Under the pieces are notes generated by a model, which did no database searches, was not told the DNA's origin, and saw only the letters and a list, made by a program, of their open reading frames with translations. A stretch of 64,000 nt of DNA, taken from Aegilops tauschii subsp. strangulata. Its lineage: Eukaryota > Streptophyta > Magnoliopsida > Poales > Poaceae. Position 1 is the stretch's first letter. Every line of letters begins with the position of its first letter. The position numbers and the translations under genes are program-made. Location: positions 158,882,627 through 158,946,626 of the forward strand of contig NC_053036.3 in the NCBI RefSeq assembly GCF_002575655.3. Direction: 5' to 3'. Below are positions 25,268 through 37,551 of this stretch, one piece after another.

Positions 25268-28200
25268 TGTAACACCCCCCGTGTCATGCTACAGTAATCC
25301 CCTGTTAATGGTGCCATGTCATCATGTTACTGTTTCTAATCTTCACTTGCTCCAAATCACAATTCAAATTCAAATCCAATCTAAAGTCAAAAACTCATAT
25401 TTGTGAGACATGAAATCTAAAATGTTCATCTTGTGGCAGTCATTTGTTAATATTGGTGGTGAACCAACATTTTTGCAAGGTGTTTAAATGGCCTAAACCA
25501 ATTAAAACAATGACCTAAACAATAAATTAAATGCCTTTTTAGTTTATAAAAATTGCAAACTATTTCAAAAGCATCCCAATCTTTTTGTGGCAGTGCCCAA
25601 TAATTCTTTGAAATTGTTTTGGCTAGTGGCTTATTTTTGTAAAGTCAATTGTGGCTAAATGAAAAGGCAAAAGGCTGCTGGAAAAAGAAAAGAAAATAAA
25701 AATGGAAATGAGGGAGAGGCCCTCTGCCTCACCTGGGCTTCGGCCCACCTGAGCCAACTGGCGCCACCCGACCACCTCGCCGGCCTCGCCGGGAGGGGAT
25801 AAGGGCGACGGCTCGGGCACCCCTCCCACTCACCTCACCACTTGCCCCCCTCCCGCCCCAACGCTCTCTCTCTCGCCCTAACCCTAACCCACGTCAGATC
25901 CCCCTCCTCCTCGCTCTCTCTCGCTCGCTCGGTTCTCTCCCATGCAGCCGAACGCGCCCGCCGCCGTCGCCGGGTCGATCCCGCGGCCACCGTCATCGCC
26001 CTGCATCGCCGACATGCCGTAGGCGTCCGTCGTCGTCCTCCACGTCGACCGGTGCCCGCCGTTGGAGCCGGGAGGCACCACAGCGCTGGATCCACCTCGT
26101 CCCCTTCCGCCTCGGCCGCCAGTGATTCCCGTCGACCGCGGCCTCCCTCTGCGCTCCCGTTCACTCACGGGGCCTCCTTGCGCCCGCACGGTGAGCACCG
26201 CACGTCCTCCCCCTGCCTCCCCCTTGTTCTGCTGCGCATAACATAGCCGCCATGGATGACCGAACTCAGCTCCGCCGTGCCGCTCATCGTCGTCGCTTCC
26301 GCCGATGCCATGGCCGTCCGAGCACACCATCGTGCTCGGGGCACTCCAGCGGTGCCGCCTAGCGCTTTAGATCGCTTGTGCGCGCGCTAGTTCTTCATTT
26401 TCGCCGAGCTACCGTAGACCACACCGCCGCCGGTGACCTTGCAGCTTCCTGTTCTGGCCATCTCCGGTCGGTCCAGTGGCACCACTCGACGCGCGGCAGC
26501 GGCAACGTTCGAACGCAGGTGACAACGTGTGATTTGGCACTCTGTAGCAAAGATCCGAGCCTCTCCGGCGAACTCGCCGCCGCGGAGAGCTCGCCGGCGC
26601 AACTCCGGCGCCGGCCGCCGACGTGGCCGACCTGGGGCCACCCCCAGGGTCGCTGCCAGCGGGCCCCACGGGCCCTAGTTGACCGGGTTGACCCAGTCAA
26701 CTGCTGACTGGCCAGCCCCAGCCACTGACGTGCGGGCCCCACCGCTTAATCCTCTAATTAAAACGTTTTAATAACTAAAAGTAATTAGTTTAGTTAATTA
26801 GTCTATGACAGGTGGGGCCTACCTGCTAAATAACTTTGTTTAGTTAGTTTTAAAACTCGGTTAACTCTCTGTCTATGACATGTGGGTCCCACTGGACCCA
26901 CTAGTCAGGTTTGACCTGGTCAGCCGCTCTGTTGACTGCTGAGGTCATCAAGACGTCATGCTGACGTCATATTCCATTTCTGTTAATTTACATAAATCCA
27001 GAAAATGGTTTAATATTTGAAAATTCATAGAAAATAAATTGTAACTCAGATGAAAATGTTTTCTACATGAAAGTTGCTCAGAATGACGAGACGAATCCAA
27101 AATACGCGGCCTGTTTGCCTATCAGATGCCTCTATCTGAACATGGAACTTTCCCCCTCCGGTCATCTGTGTGACACAGGTCCGGAACCGGGAATACCTTT
27201 CCGGTTGAATTCCCCTTCACCTACATCATGTAGCCATACGTTAGGTCACACCCGGCACATCATATTGCCATGTTATGCTTTGTGATGCTTTGTTTGCTTA
27301 ATATTTATTGTTTCTTCTCCCTCTTCTCTCCGGTAGATCCCGAGACCGATGCCGCCCCTGTGATCGACTATGTCGACAATGACACTTCTTGCTTTTCAGC
27401 AGAGCTTCCAGGCAAGCCCCCCCTTTGATCATCCCGATATCGCCCATTCCATTCTCTCATGCTTGCATTAGATTTTGCTACTGTTATTGTTTGCTCCTAT
27501 TCTGATGCATAGCCTGCTTTTGTAACCTGCTTATTGTTACCTTACCTGCTTATCCTAAACTGCTTAGTATAGGTTGGTTAGTGATCCATCAATGACCCCC
27601 ACCTTGTCCTTGTTGCCCCTACTTCATCATCGACCACTCGATCAACGTGATCGAAGACCAGGCCCCGGCACCGCACATCACTTTCCCCTTAGTTGCTCGA
27701 CACTACTGGGTTACTATCGAGTGCCGAGGGTGAGACCTCATCAGCACTTCTGATGTTAACCCTGTAGTGTAGCTATTCGGTCGTGGTCATCGAGGGTGAT
27801 TCTGCCTTAACCACTTCCGATACGACTCTGTCGTGTAACCCCTCAAGTGTGAACCTCGAGGGTGGATCCTCTTACGTTCACCTTGATGAATACATCAAGT
27901 GGAATCCGTCAAGGGTGATTCCTCAGGTTTTCCCCTTGGTGTTAGACACACGGTTACTATAGTTACTATGACTTTACACTGAACCATGTTACTAAAGATG
28001 GGTCGGCCCTGAGGGGTACCCGCGCGAGCATATTTGTGAGTGATGAGGAGTCGGATTGACCTGGAGGGTGCCCGCGAGATAATTATGAGGCGTGGCCGGG
28101 CATTCCTAGCCCTTGCCGCAAGTCCTCGAGACGGGGCAACGGGGTCACATCTTTCGTGAGTCTCTGCTTGTTACCGCGCGTTCCTAATCCACTATGATTT

Positions 28201-29386
28201 GGATATTTGATCCGAGGGGCCTCTAGCCTGATAGCACTAACCATCACGTGGGCATAGTATGGGCCTTTTGCGTCGTATCCATCAGCTGAAGCTTAATAGA
28301 CGTCAGCGACTGAGCGGCGCGCGCCGGGTTGGACTGCGTAAGCACCTGCCTTTTTGAAGGAGGTACCTAGGTCTGCTCACCGGCCGCCCACGCAACATGC
28401 AGGAGTTCCCGGGGCGATGGCCCATGACCCCTGGGGGCATAGGTTTAGTCCGGCATGCTGGCCTCTCTATTAAGCCTAAGTCGGGTTGCGGCGTATTGTT
28501 TGGCCGAGGCCGGGCATGACCCAGGAAAGTGTGTCCAGCCGGAGTTAATCGAGCATGGTGGGTAAGTTGGTGCACCCCTGCAGGGAAGAAAACATCTATC
28601 GATAGACTGTCCTACGGTAACGGACACTCGGAGTTGTATCCCGATTGATACAACTAGAACTGGGTACTTGAGGTGATAACTGGATAGTATGGCTCTGGGA
28701 TTGCTTTCTCGCAGGGAGTCGAGAAGGGATCTCTGGCCGAGGTTGATAACACTACTACTACTTTACTTTATGCTACTCTTATCTCTTCTGATGCTGCAAG
28801 ATGCTTGGAGCTGCTTGAAGATGCTAGTCTTCGATAGGCTAGGCTTTCCCCTTCTCTTCTGGCATTCTGCAGTTCAGTCCACATATACTACCCATTTCAT
28901 TGACACCGATGCATATGTAGTGTAGATCCTTGCTTGCGAGTACTTTGGATGAGTACTCAAGGTTGCTTTTCTCCCCCTTTTCCCCCTTTCTTCTTCTTTT
29001 CGGTTGATGCAACCAGATGTCGGAGCCCAGGAGCCAGATGCCGCCATTGATGCCTACTACTACGTGGAGACCGTCGACGACCAGGAGTAGTTAGGAGGCT
29101 CCCAGGCAGGAGGCCTTGCCTTTTCGATCAATGTTGCTTTTGTGCTAGCCTTCTTAAGGCAAACTTGTCTAACTTATGTCTGTACTCAGATATTGTTGCT
29201 TCCGCTGACTCTTGTGTATTCGAGCTTATGTATTCGAGCCCTCGAGGCCCCTGGCTTGTAATATAAAGCTTGTATTATTTTAATTTGAGTCTAGAGTTGT
29301 GCTGTGATATCTTCCCGTGAGTCCCTAATCTTGATCGTACACATTTGCGTGTATGATTAGTGTATGAATGAATCGGGGGCGTCACA
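25268..29386 (+). mobile_element. About 4.12-kb solo LTR of the same long-LTR family
   Basis: It starts TGTAACACCCCCCG and ends GGGGGCGTCACA with exact CAAGT duplications. It is inverted relative to 20125-24074, and both interrupt the same pol gene 1.2 kb apart. A CT-rich stretch with CCCTAACCCTAACCC at 25876-25890 precedes a GC-rich region, which looks like a promoter/leader. No retroviral genes, PBS or PPT are visible. Frames in the GC-rich part are treated as chance. Confidence 0.78.
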
Positions 29387-29391
29387 CAAGT

Positions 29392-30216
29392 AAAAGTAGT
29401 ATTTTCTTGATCAGGTTGAGAAACAAGTATTTGGGAAAAGCCAGAGTATCCATCAAGGAAGCAGAAGTGTGTATGGTTAGATAATCTTTCAAGCATTTGA
29501 TTAATAAAAGGCAAAGGGTAATGATCTTTTCTAGTTGCTTTGTTTAATTTTTTGTAATCAATTACCATTCTATAGCCTGTAACAATTCTTTGTGGAATAA
29601 GTTCATTCTTATCATTAGGAACAACAGTAATACCTCCTTTCTTAGGAACACAATGAACATGACTTACCCATCTACTGTCAGCTATAGGATAGATTATACC
29701 TGCTTCCAGAAGTTTTAAGATTTCCGTTCTTACCACTTCCTTCATTTTTGGATTCAACCGACGTTGGTGATCAACAACGGGTTTAGCATCAGGTTCCATA
29801 TTAATTTTGTGCTGACATAGAATGGGACTAATGCCCTTTAAATCATCAAGAGTATATCCAATAGCAGCCCGGTGCTTCCTTAGAACTTTCAATAATCTTT
29901 CTTCTTCATGTTCTGAAAGGTTAGCACTAATAATAACATGATATATTTTATTTTCATCAAGATAAGCATATTTCAAAGTGTCTGGCAATTGTTTTAATTC
30001 AAACACAGGATCACCTTTAGGTGGAGGTGGACCTCCTAGAGTTTCAATAGGCAAATTGTGTTTAAGCAGAGGACGTTGTTCAAAGAAAACTTTATCTATT
30101 TCATTTCTTTCATGCATATGTAAATCATTTTCATGGTCTAGCAAATATTGTTCTAAAGGATCAGTAGGTGGAACAGCAATAGAAGCAAGACCAATCAATT
30201 CATCCTTACTAGGCAA
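29392..30216 (-). pseudogene. Athila reverse transcriptase, N-terminal part
   Basis: A continuous frame with the segment before RT (HVIISANLSEHEEERLLKVL), then RT blocks: LLEAGIIYPIADSRWVSHVH, VPKKGG, MVIDYKKLNKATRKDHYPLP and CFLDGYSGFSQI. This wording is characteristic of Athila. It stops at TTFTC where the long solo LTR was inserted; the catalytic box lies beyond it at about 25110-25150. Confidence 0.92.
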
Positions 30217-31025
30217 TTATTTTTCATGATGATTTCTACTAAACTTAGAAAAATTAAACTCATGAGACTCATCACCAAAGCTAACACCAACAGTTTGTTT
30301 CTTACAATCTATCTTAGCATTAACTGTATTCAAGAAAGGTCTACCAAAGATAATGGGACAAAAGTCATCTTGTGGGGAACCAAGAACAAGAAAATTAGTA
30401 GGGTATTTAATTTTCCCACACAAGACTTCAACATCTCTAATAATCCCAAATGGTGATATGGTGTCTCTACTAGCAAGTTTAATAGTAACATCCAGGTCTT
30501 CTAACTCAGCAGCTGCTATGTCTTTCATAATTTCTTCATATAAAGTGTAAGGAATAGCACTCACACTAGCACCCATGTCACATAAACCATGATAACAGTG
30601 ATCTCTTATTTTAACTGAAATAACAGGCATGCCAACAACAGGTCTATGTTTATCTCTTTTATCAGGTTTAGCAATTCTAGCAGCTTCTTCACAAAGGTAA
30701 ATAACATGCCCATCCATATCTTCTTCCAAGATATCTTTAACCATAGCAATACTAGGTTCAACTTTAATTTGTTCATCAGGTTTAGGTGTTCTAATGTAGC
30801 TTTTGTTAACCACAGTTGAAACTTTAGCATGTTCCTTTATCCTAACAGGGAAAGGTGGTTTCTCAATATAAGCAGAAGGAACAACTGGATAAACATTATA
30901 AAGTATAGTTTCTTCTTTAACTGATACTGGTTCTTTAATTTCTTCCTTAATAGGTGGGTGATATTTAAACCACTTCTCCTTAGGGAGTTCAACATGAGTA
31001 GCAAATGATTCACAAAAGGAGGCTA
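30217..31025 (-). CDS. Athila aspartic protease region
   Basis: The frame 30217-30813 contains CDMGASVSAIPYTLYEEI, where D-M-G-A-S stands at the place of the usual D-S/T-G-A/S active site, as in Athila proteases. FGRPFLNTVNAKID follows, the usual C-terminal protease motif. The upstream part 30814-31025 is the gag-protease linker (Pro- and Glu-rich). No stop interrupts 30217-30813. In life the protease would release Gag and Pol products from one polyprotein. Confidence 0.88.
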
Positions 31026-31767
31026 CTATCTCAGAGTCATGCCATATTTAGTTCTAAACTTTTGAATAGCATCTGTATCCATAAAAGATTTAACACAATC
31101 ATACTTAAGTTTAATACCTGACTCTTTACTTTCGTCAAGTTCCCAATCTTCAGAGTTGCGTTTAATTCTTTCCAAAAGATCCCACCGGAATTCAATAGTC
31201 TTCTTCATAAATGAACCAGCACAAGAAGTATCAAGCATGGTTTGATCATTATGAGAAAGCCGAGCATAAAAATTCTGAATAATAATTTCTCTTGAGAGCT
31301 CATGATTGGGGCATGAATATAACATTGACTTATGCCTCCCCCATGCTAGAGCGATACTTTCTCCGTCACGAGGCCAAAAATTATATATATAATTCCGATC
31401 ACGATTCCAATTTCAAACGATTCCAATTCCATGATCCAATATCATCGCATAGCCTATACCATGACAATGCCTTTCCCTTCAAAGATAAAGGGAAAACCTT
31501 TTTCATCACTTCATCCCTAGGTAAACCTCCAAGCTTAAACAATCCATAAATTTGTTCCACATATATCAAGTGCATATCAGGATGTTCGGTTCCATCTCCT
31601 ACATAAGGATTAGCTAGCAGTTGTTCTATCATACCCGAAGGAATTTCATATTCAATATTTTCAGTAGGTGCAGTAGGTTGAGGGGTAGCTAATTGTGGTT
31701 CCGAATGAGGTGAAGATACCCCTAACAAACCCCTCGAAGGATTGTTTTCCATAGTAACAAGTGACAA
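31026..31767 (-). pseudogene. Athila gag
   Basis: The start is near MENNPSRGLLG (about 31750), shortly after the PBS. The capsid-type segment DEVMKKVFPLSLKGKALSWY at about 31460-31530 is the retrotransposon gag core. The frame is disturbed between about 31325 and 31400. A second frame (31026-31325) continues the gag core with FYARLSHNDQTMLDTSCAGS. No CCHC knuckle is visible. Role: coat protein that packages the RNA. Confidence 0.82.
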
Positions 31768-31829
31768 TAAATTTCAGCACACTATATAAATGTTTCCTTA
31801 CCAAATTCCACTTACCAAAGGCGCTTCAC

Positions 31830-31847
31830 TCCCCGGCAACGGCGCCA
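31830..31847 (-). promoter_or_regulatory. Primer binding site (tRNA-Asp type)
   Basis: On the minus strand TGGCGCCGTTGCCGGGGA, 11 bases inside the 5' LTR. It is complementary to the 3' end of a plant tRNA-Asp (known for this PBS type). Confidence 0.85.
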
Positions 31848-31858
31848 GAAAATAGCCT

Positions 31859-33379
31859 TGATGACCCACAAGTATAGGGGATCAACTGTATCTCTTTTCG
31901 ATAAGTAAGAGTGTCGAACCCAACGAGGAGCAGAAGGAAATGACAAGTAGTTTTCAGTAAGATAATGTCTGCAAGTGCTGAAATTGTAAGTAGGGGAGTA
32001 GTTTGATAGCAAGATAATTTGTAACAAGCAAGTAACGATAATAGTAACAAAATTGCAACAAGGTAGCCCAATCCTTTTGAGGCAAAGGACAGGCCAAAAC
32101 GGTCTCTTATGATAAGCAAAGCGTTCTTGAGGGTACACGGGAATTTCATCTAGTCACGTTCATCATGTTGGTTTGATTTGTGTTCGCTACTTTGATAATT
32201 TGATATGTGGGTGGACCAGTGCTTAGGTGTTGTTCTTACTGGAACAAACCTCCTACTTATGATTAACCCTCCCGCAAGCATCCGCAACTACGAGAAAAGT
32301 ATTAAGAATAAATTCTAACCATAGCATTAAACTTTTGGATCCAATCGGTCCCTTACGAAATAGCGCATAAACTGGGGTTTAAGCTTCTGTCACTCTCGCA
32401 ACCCACCATCTATTTGCTACTCCACGATGCATTCCCTTAGGCCCAAGTATGGTGAAGTGTCATGTAGTCAATGTTCACATGACACCACTAAGGGAATAAC
32501 AACATACATACTATCAAAATATCAAACACATATCAAGTTCACATGATTACTTGCAACATGATTTCTCCCGTGACCTCAAGAACAAAAGTAACTACTCAAA
32601 AATGATAAACATGCTCATGATCAGAGGAGTATTAAATAGCATAATGGATCTGAACATATAATCTTCCACCAAATAAACCATATAGTGAACAACTACAAGA
32701 TGTAATCAACACTACTAGTCGCCCACAAGCACCAATCTATAGTTCCGGTAACAAGATTGAACATAAGAGATGAACTAGGGTTTGGGAGGAGATGGTGCTG
32801 TTGAAGATGTTGATGGAGATTGCCCTCCCCAAGATGGGAGAGTTGTTGGTGATGATGATGACGATGATTTCCCCCTCCGGGAGGGAAGTTCCCCCGGCGG
32901 AATCCCTCCGCCGAAGGGCAAAAGTGCTCCTGCCCAAGTTCCGCCTCGAGACGGTGGCGCTCCGTCCCGAAAGTCTCCTCCTTATTTTTTTTCTAGGTCA
33001 AAATGACTTATATACCAGAAGATGGGCACCGGAGGTGGGCCGAGGAGGCCATAACCCGCCAGGGCGCACCTGGGGGGCCTGGCGCGCCCAGGTGGGTTGT
33101 GCCCACCTGGTTGCCCCCCTCTGGTGTTTATTGGCTCCAGTATTCCTCAAATAATTCATAAAAATTCTCCGTAAAGTTTCAGCTTATTTGGAGTTGTGCA
33201 GAATAGGTGGCCTGACGTAGCTTTTCCAGGTCCAGGTTTCCAGCTGCTAGAATTCTCCCTCTTGGTGTGTTCCTTGTAAATTATGAGAGAAAAGGCATTA
33301 GAATTACTCCAAAAAGCATTATTATGGATAAAAACATTATAAATAATAGCAAGGAAACATGATGCAAATGGATGTATCA
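31859..33379 (-). repeat. 5' LTR of Athila element
   Basis: 1521 bases, identical in length to the partner at 15027-16547. The minus-strand TATA box is at 33008-33014 and the foldback at 33022-33119. Confidence 0.92.
33022..33119. repeat. GC-rich foldback in Athila 5' LTR promoter
   Basis: Equivalent to 16191-16285, with a GGCGCGCCCAGGTGGGTTGT right arm and its imperfect complement on the left. It is next to the TATA box. Confidence 0.8.
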
Positions 33380-33960
33380 GGGAGCGTGATGTTAGGAAAG
33401 CAGGAGGAAGCAAAAAAAATAGTTGTATATAATAAGGAGGAACTTGCGTACATACAGCTATGGCCCTAGTGGGTCCCTACTGTCATCCTGTCCAAATAAA
33501 GTCATCTCCTGATTCCTCATGTTCGTTGACCATGTTGACAATGCTCGGCGCCACGGCGAGCGTGACGACGGAGAGGGCCTCGCGGGCCCTACGGATGGTC
33601 TGATACAGCGTCCGCTGCTCATTCAGGCAGCCAGGATCATCGGACACCTATGAGCACCTTCGAGAGACTGAGACGGCATGAAATGGTAAGGCCATGCTTG
33701 GGAGCTCTGGATTGTTTCACACCTGTATTAAGGTACAAGTGTAATTTACTCGTCATCGGAAACAACGCGTAAAATACAGGCGTAATGAAACCGAGGGCCC
33801 GAGGTCTGTAATGAAAACTGGCGAGTTACGCGTGTAATTTGAGAGACCAGTGTATATTTTACTAGTCGAAATCGACCAACCAAGCGCTTCGCCCAAGACC
33901 ATATGCTTTTATTTACAAGTGTCAGTTTTACAAGTGGTTTTGGTTGGAAAACGACGATCC
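33380..33960. mobile_element. DNA-transposon-like block, right part
   Basis: It resumes the repeat-rich block broken at 15026: GTGGGTCCCTACTGTCA, also seen at 13697-13714, and related words recur here. No TIR is seen, and the right limit is a guess. Confidence 0.4.
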
Positions 33961-34410
33961 AATCACAGCCTAAGATGATGAGTTGGTCGGAAGATCATAT
34001 GGTTTCACCTCTAACCTACCCGAGTTGTCGTATAGGCTATGAATGAAACATAAGACAATGAACTTCTTAAGCACAGAAACAACAGAAGAGGATGATATTC
34101 TTGACATGCATATCACAGACATTAGATCAACATGCAAAACAATATGAAGCATTATTCTCAGGAGGCACGGTGAACAACTCATGATGCCGCATGCCACAAC
34201 ATTCCAAGCTCAACTTTGCAATCAAACTCACAAGGCCTGGCATTACATAGACAACATTCAGAACAAACTCTTAAAATACCTTACATAAGTCAACATTCAT
34301 GTGACTGTGCATCTCAGCAGAGTAAATATTTACTTCTGAACTGAAGACAGGAATAGGAAAAAACGATCGACGTTGCTCACAGAAAGGGTGTGCCACTCAA
34401 AAATATCAAA
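33961..34410. other. Unassigned sequence
   Basis: I see no convincing gene or repeat. A 75-codon minus frame (33970-34197) has no recognisable features. Confidence 0.4.
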
Positions 34411-34545
34411 TGCATGTCTTCTGGCTAACATCAATGAGCAAAATTTGACAAGGTTTTCCAATTCCAATATAGTAAACTAATGTCTTCTTGCTAACATCAA
34501 TGATTAAACTTTGACAAGCTTTTCCCATTCAAAATATGTAATGCA
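34411..34545. repeat. Two-copy 66-base tandem repeat
   Basis: CTAACATCAATGA and the surrounding sequence recur with a 66-base period (about 34414 and 34480). Confidence 0.7.
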
Positions 34546-34674
34546 TATGATTGTGGAACGGGCAGGGTTTGTCATCAATTTGTCATCTGATAGTCCGGTG
34601 GCTCAAGGTGACGACGAATGGTTAGAGAACAATTCGATGTATTGTGCATGATGAAGTATTATGGAGGACACGAA

Positions 34675-34740
34675 CCATCTGAACATTTTGTGCAGTTCCA
34701 CTAAAATCAAGCTGAGCATCCCTGTCTGCATAAATACAAA
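34675..34740 (-). other. Exon-like module X1 (FSGTAQ)
   Basis: On the minus strand an AG acceptor in TTTATGCAG is followed by a frame reading RDAQLDFSGTAQNVQMVR, which stays open for about 33 codons. Sister copies are at about 35180-35250, 36080-36190, 38200-38285 and 40150-40220. Confidence 0.5.
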
Positions 34741-35179
34741 AAAGCGTGATGAATATAATAGTGGTACTAGTTGATTAAACATACGCTTACAACTATAATC
34801 ATCTTCATTATCTTAACAGGAAAAGATAGCAATACAATAGCTTGATTTAAACATTTATTCAAAACAATACAACAATATAAGTAGCACAACATAACAAAGC
34901 ACAATCATGTGGATGAAGGCCGATATTGACCTCGTTTGTTACAGATGCGTCGGCAACTGACTTGGTCATACCTTCCCTTGTGGAGTGAATTTTGCACTCC
35001 ACATGTTGTTGAGTTGCCCATGGTCTCTACAGACTAGTCATGTCACTAGTGTCTACTAATACTCTGTAAAGCTTCTCGATCATTCCTTCTGTAATGTAGC
35101 ACAAACAGTGACTGCTTCTTTCTGCAAAGTGGTAAGACCAACTGGACCCACTAATGCAGCAGTTTGCCTTAAACACATT

Positions 35180-35250
35180 GGCTCCTTTTGTGTAGTTCAA
35201 CTAAAATCAAAGTCGAAATAAAACGGAGCAGAAGTTTTGATATCCCTGTA
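35180..35250 (-). other. Exon-like module X2, decayed
   Basis: Homologous to module X1, but the frame is changed and carries a stop inside the FSGTAQ word (DFS*TTQ). It follows a minus-strand acceptor-like ATACAG. Confidence 0.45.
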
Positions 35251-35385
35251 TGCAACAATAGGTATAAGGGAAACAATTACTGAGAAATAACGGTTGATGA
35301 CTTATACTCCTAGAAGAAAAACATCTACGGATCTACCTTATCTTAATGGTAAACAAAGCAGGAGAGTAGCAATTCTCAATCAGTG

Positions 35386-35640
35386 TGATTCATTCATATT
35401 AACTGAGACATTAGCTTAACAATGCCTTGTTTCAACATGTATAAAGAACGACAAAGCAGAAAAGTACCATTCCTAAAACAATGCGACTGATTCATATTAA
35501 CAGAGACATTATCTTACCAATACCTTGGTTAAACATGTAGAAAGAACTACAAAGCAGGATAGTACCATTTGTAAAACACTGTAACTGATATATAATAACA
35601 GAGACATTATCTCAACAATACATTTCTTAAACATGTACTC
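35386..35640. repeat. Tandem repeat, 98-base period, about 2.5 copies
   Basis: GAGACATT occurs at 35405 (as GAGACATTAG), 35503 and 35601, exactly 98 bases apart, with the surrounding sequence conserved. A diverged fourth copy lies at about 36265-36360. Confidence 0.8.
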
Positions 35641-36001
35641 CGACCGATCCCTAACAGAAATGGTACTCCCGCCGATCCCTAACAAGTGTTGCAGTTTTGA
35701 ACTAAGATTCAGTAGTTAATTCTGAGAGTGGCATTTCTTAATTTTACCAGCGGCATTAGATTAACAAAAAGCATAAACGGTTCCAGGGAGAGTGGGCGCA
35801 ACAACACCATGTGCTTCCATCTACTTATAAAGGGGGTGATGCGGAGTTTGTTGTAACAAAGCAACAAGCATCATGTCTGGGTTGGTCCCATTTTTGTTCA
35901 CTACTTAATGGGAAAAGACAGCAATTCAATAGCTTCAATTCAACATTTATTTAAAACAGTACCAATACAAGTAGCACAGCATCTCAAAGCACACTGCACG
36001 A

Positions 36002-36250
36002 TCATGTGGATGAAGGCAGGTACCAACCTTTCATGACGCACACAAGATCACCTATGAATCTGCCAACAGGAATAGGAAATCCAATCTCGTTTTGTGCAAT
36101 TGCACTGAAATCAAGCAAAGTCGCCGGTGTGACATTTAAGTTCGCTATAGCAACAAGTTGAATAGATATCCCTGTTTTAACAGAGGCAAAAAAGGAAACA
36201 ATTACTGGCCAATAAAGGAGGATGAAACATACGGCGACAAAAAGAAGCAT
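36002..36250 (-). other. Exon-like module X3, longest open version
   Basis: On the minus strand an acceptor-like AAACAG is followed by an open frame reading LLDFSAIAQNEIGFPIPVGR and then FIGDLVCVMKG. It is then followed by a possible donor (GTTGGT). It is an extended relative of the FSGTAQ modules. I do not recognise the family. It could be a real coding exon of a degenerate gene. Confidence 0.45.
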
Positions 36251-36874
36251 CTAACTTATTTTATGGAAAACAAAGTAGGACAGTAGTATTTCTAAAACGG
36301 TTCATTGATTCATATTAACAGAGACATTCTCTTAAAACAACATTTGTTAAAAATGTAATTTACTTTTAACAGTGGCATTGCTTCAATTTTCCAGCGGCAT
36401 TCTTAGATTAACAACAGCAAAATAGTTGTGTGGGACATGGGACATGGGACTATGCCAACACCATGTGCGTCCACACCTATAAATGGGTGATGCAGAGTAT
36501 GTTCCCAAGCAGCATATCTGCGTCGGTCCCATATTTGTTCTCTTTGAACCTTTTTCCTATGTGAGGGCAGCAAATCTAGTCCTGCACAAACTACCCGACC
36601 CCCAGTTTCTTTCCTTTTTCAACAAACAGATCGGTTCCTTACATATGTGTGTACTCGGTTACCCCCTTTTTCCCTTTTCGACTAACAAAGCGGTTGGATA
36701 GCCAGTCTATACTACTTTCCCTCCCTCCTTTCCTCATTGAACCACGTCCTAGATTCATGTTCCACCCCACCGCACCCTTCTTTCCTCTTTGAACCAAGAC
36801 CTAGATTCGACTACAGAATAAAAAAAGATCCGCATGCAGCTAGAACAATGACGGTTTCAAAGGAAGTTATACCT

Positions 36875-37250
36875 TAGGGTCGTCGAGATGTGGCTAGGCG
36901 TGCGGCGAGAGACCGGATCTGCCCACACTATGTATGACAGCGAGGAAGAAGGGGTCGGTGGCCCTCCCGCACAGGTGCTAGGTGAAAGAGAACAGCGCAG
37001 CCGGCAGTGGATTGCCTCCCTCGCCGAAGGCGATAGAGTTGACGCTGCACCTCCTCCCCTTCCCGGTGCGACGGGATCCGGACGGCACCTTCACCAGCCG
37101 TGAGGGGGAGAGAGAGACAGAGGCCAACGCAGTCTTGTTTAGATCTGGTGAAGAGGGTGAGAGACTGTGAATATGTAGTGCGGCGTGAGTGTGGAGAGTG
37201 CAAACCCTAGCGAACAAGCGCTGAGGCTCCAACTTATATAGTACTTATAT
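36875..37250 (-). other. Promoter plus GC-rich first exon, copy A
   Basis: Minus strand: TATA-like ACTATATAAGTT at 37231-37250, an ORF of 84 codons from 37232, and a GC-rich exon containing GGAGGTGCAGCGTCAACTC. It ends at a donor-like CCTAAG/GTATAACTTCC near 36875. Copies B (38725-39050) and C (40375-40645) have the same layout. Sequence upstream of the TATA box is also shared with copy C (AGTGGAGTGGTTTT versus AGTGGAGCGGTTTT), which supports duplication of whole transcription units. Confidence 0.5.
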
Positions 37251-37551
37251 AGTACTCGTGTATACTACTAATATATAGTGGAGTGGTTTTCTTTTTCTCT
37301 CCATAACAATTGTTTTAAATTGTGTAAGTACGAAACAAATCTCTTTATTTAACGTACCAGTGAAGAAAACTACTTACGATGAACTAACAATCCACGCGTC
37401 TTGGTCGCACTTCCTGTCCTTCACGTGTGGTACACTACCCTCCGTTAAGTGAACAACCACACATGCGCCAAATTATCGAAAACGTGTGAGAGTGTGTACA
37501 AATAAAGAATTTTAATTTCAATTATCAGAAAGGTTTGAGAGTACGTACAGT

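Larger units (their letters stand above)
15027..33379 (-). mobile_element. Complete Athila-lineage Gypsy retrotransposon with two nested insertions
   Basis: The paired LTRs of exactly 1521 bases (15027-16547 and 31859-33379) start TGATGACCC and end GTATCA on the plus strand. Flanks GGGAC (15022-15026) and GGGAG (33380-33384) form a target duplication with one mismatch. On the minus strand the order is 5' LTR, PBS, gag, PR, RT, RNase H, IN, extra ORF, PPT, 3' LTR. The D-M-G-A-S protease motif, the RT wording (KLNKATRKDHYPLPFI) and the extra ORF after IN identify the Athila lineage, to which the wheat families Sabrina and WHAM belong. Pol is split by insertions at 20125-24074 and 25268-29386. 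Removing these leaves about 10.3 kb. Confidence 0.93.

Noticed and set aside
25835..26760. Several 80-150 codon frames in the second long solo LTR
   Set aside because: Same reasoning: GC-rich, overlapping, low complexity and not conserved between the two copies.
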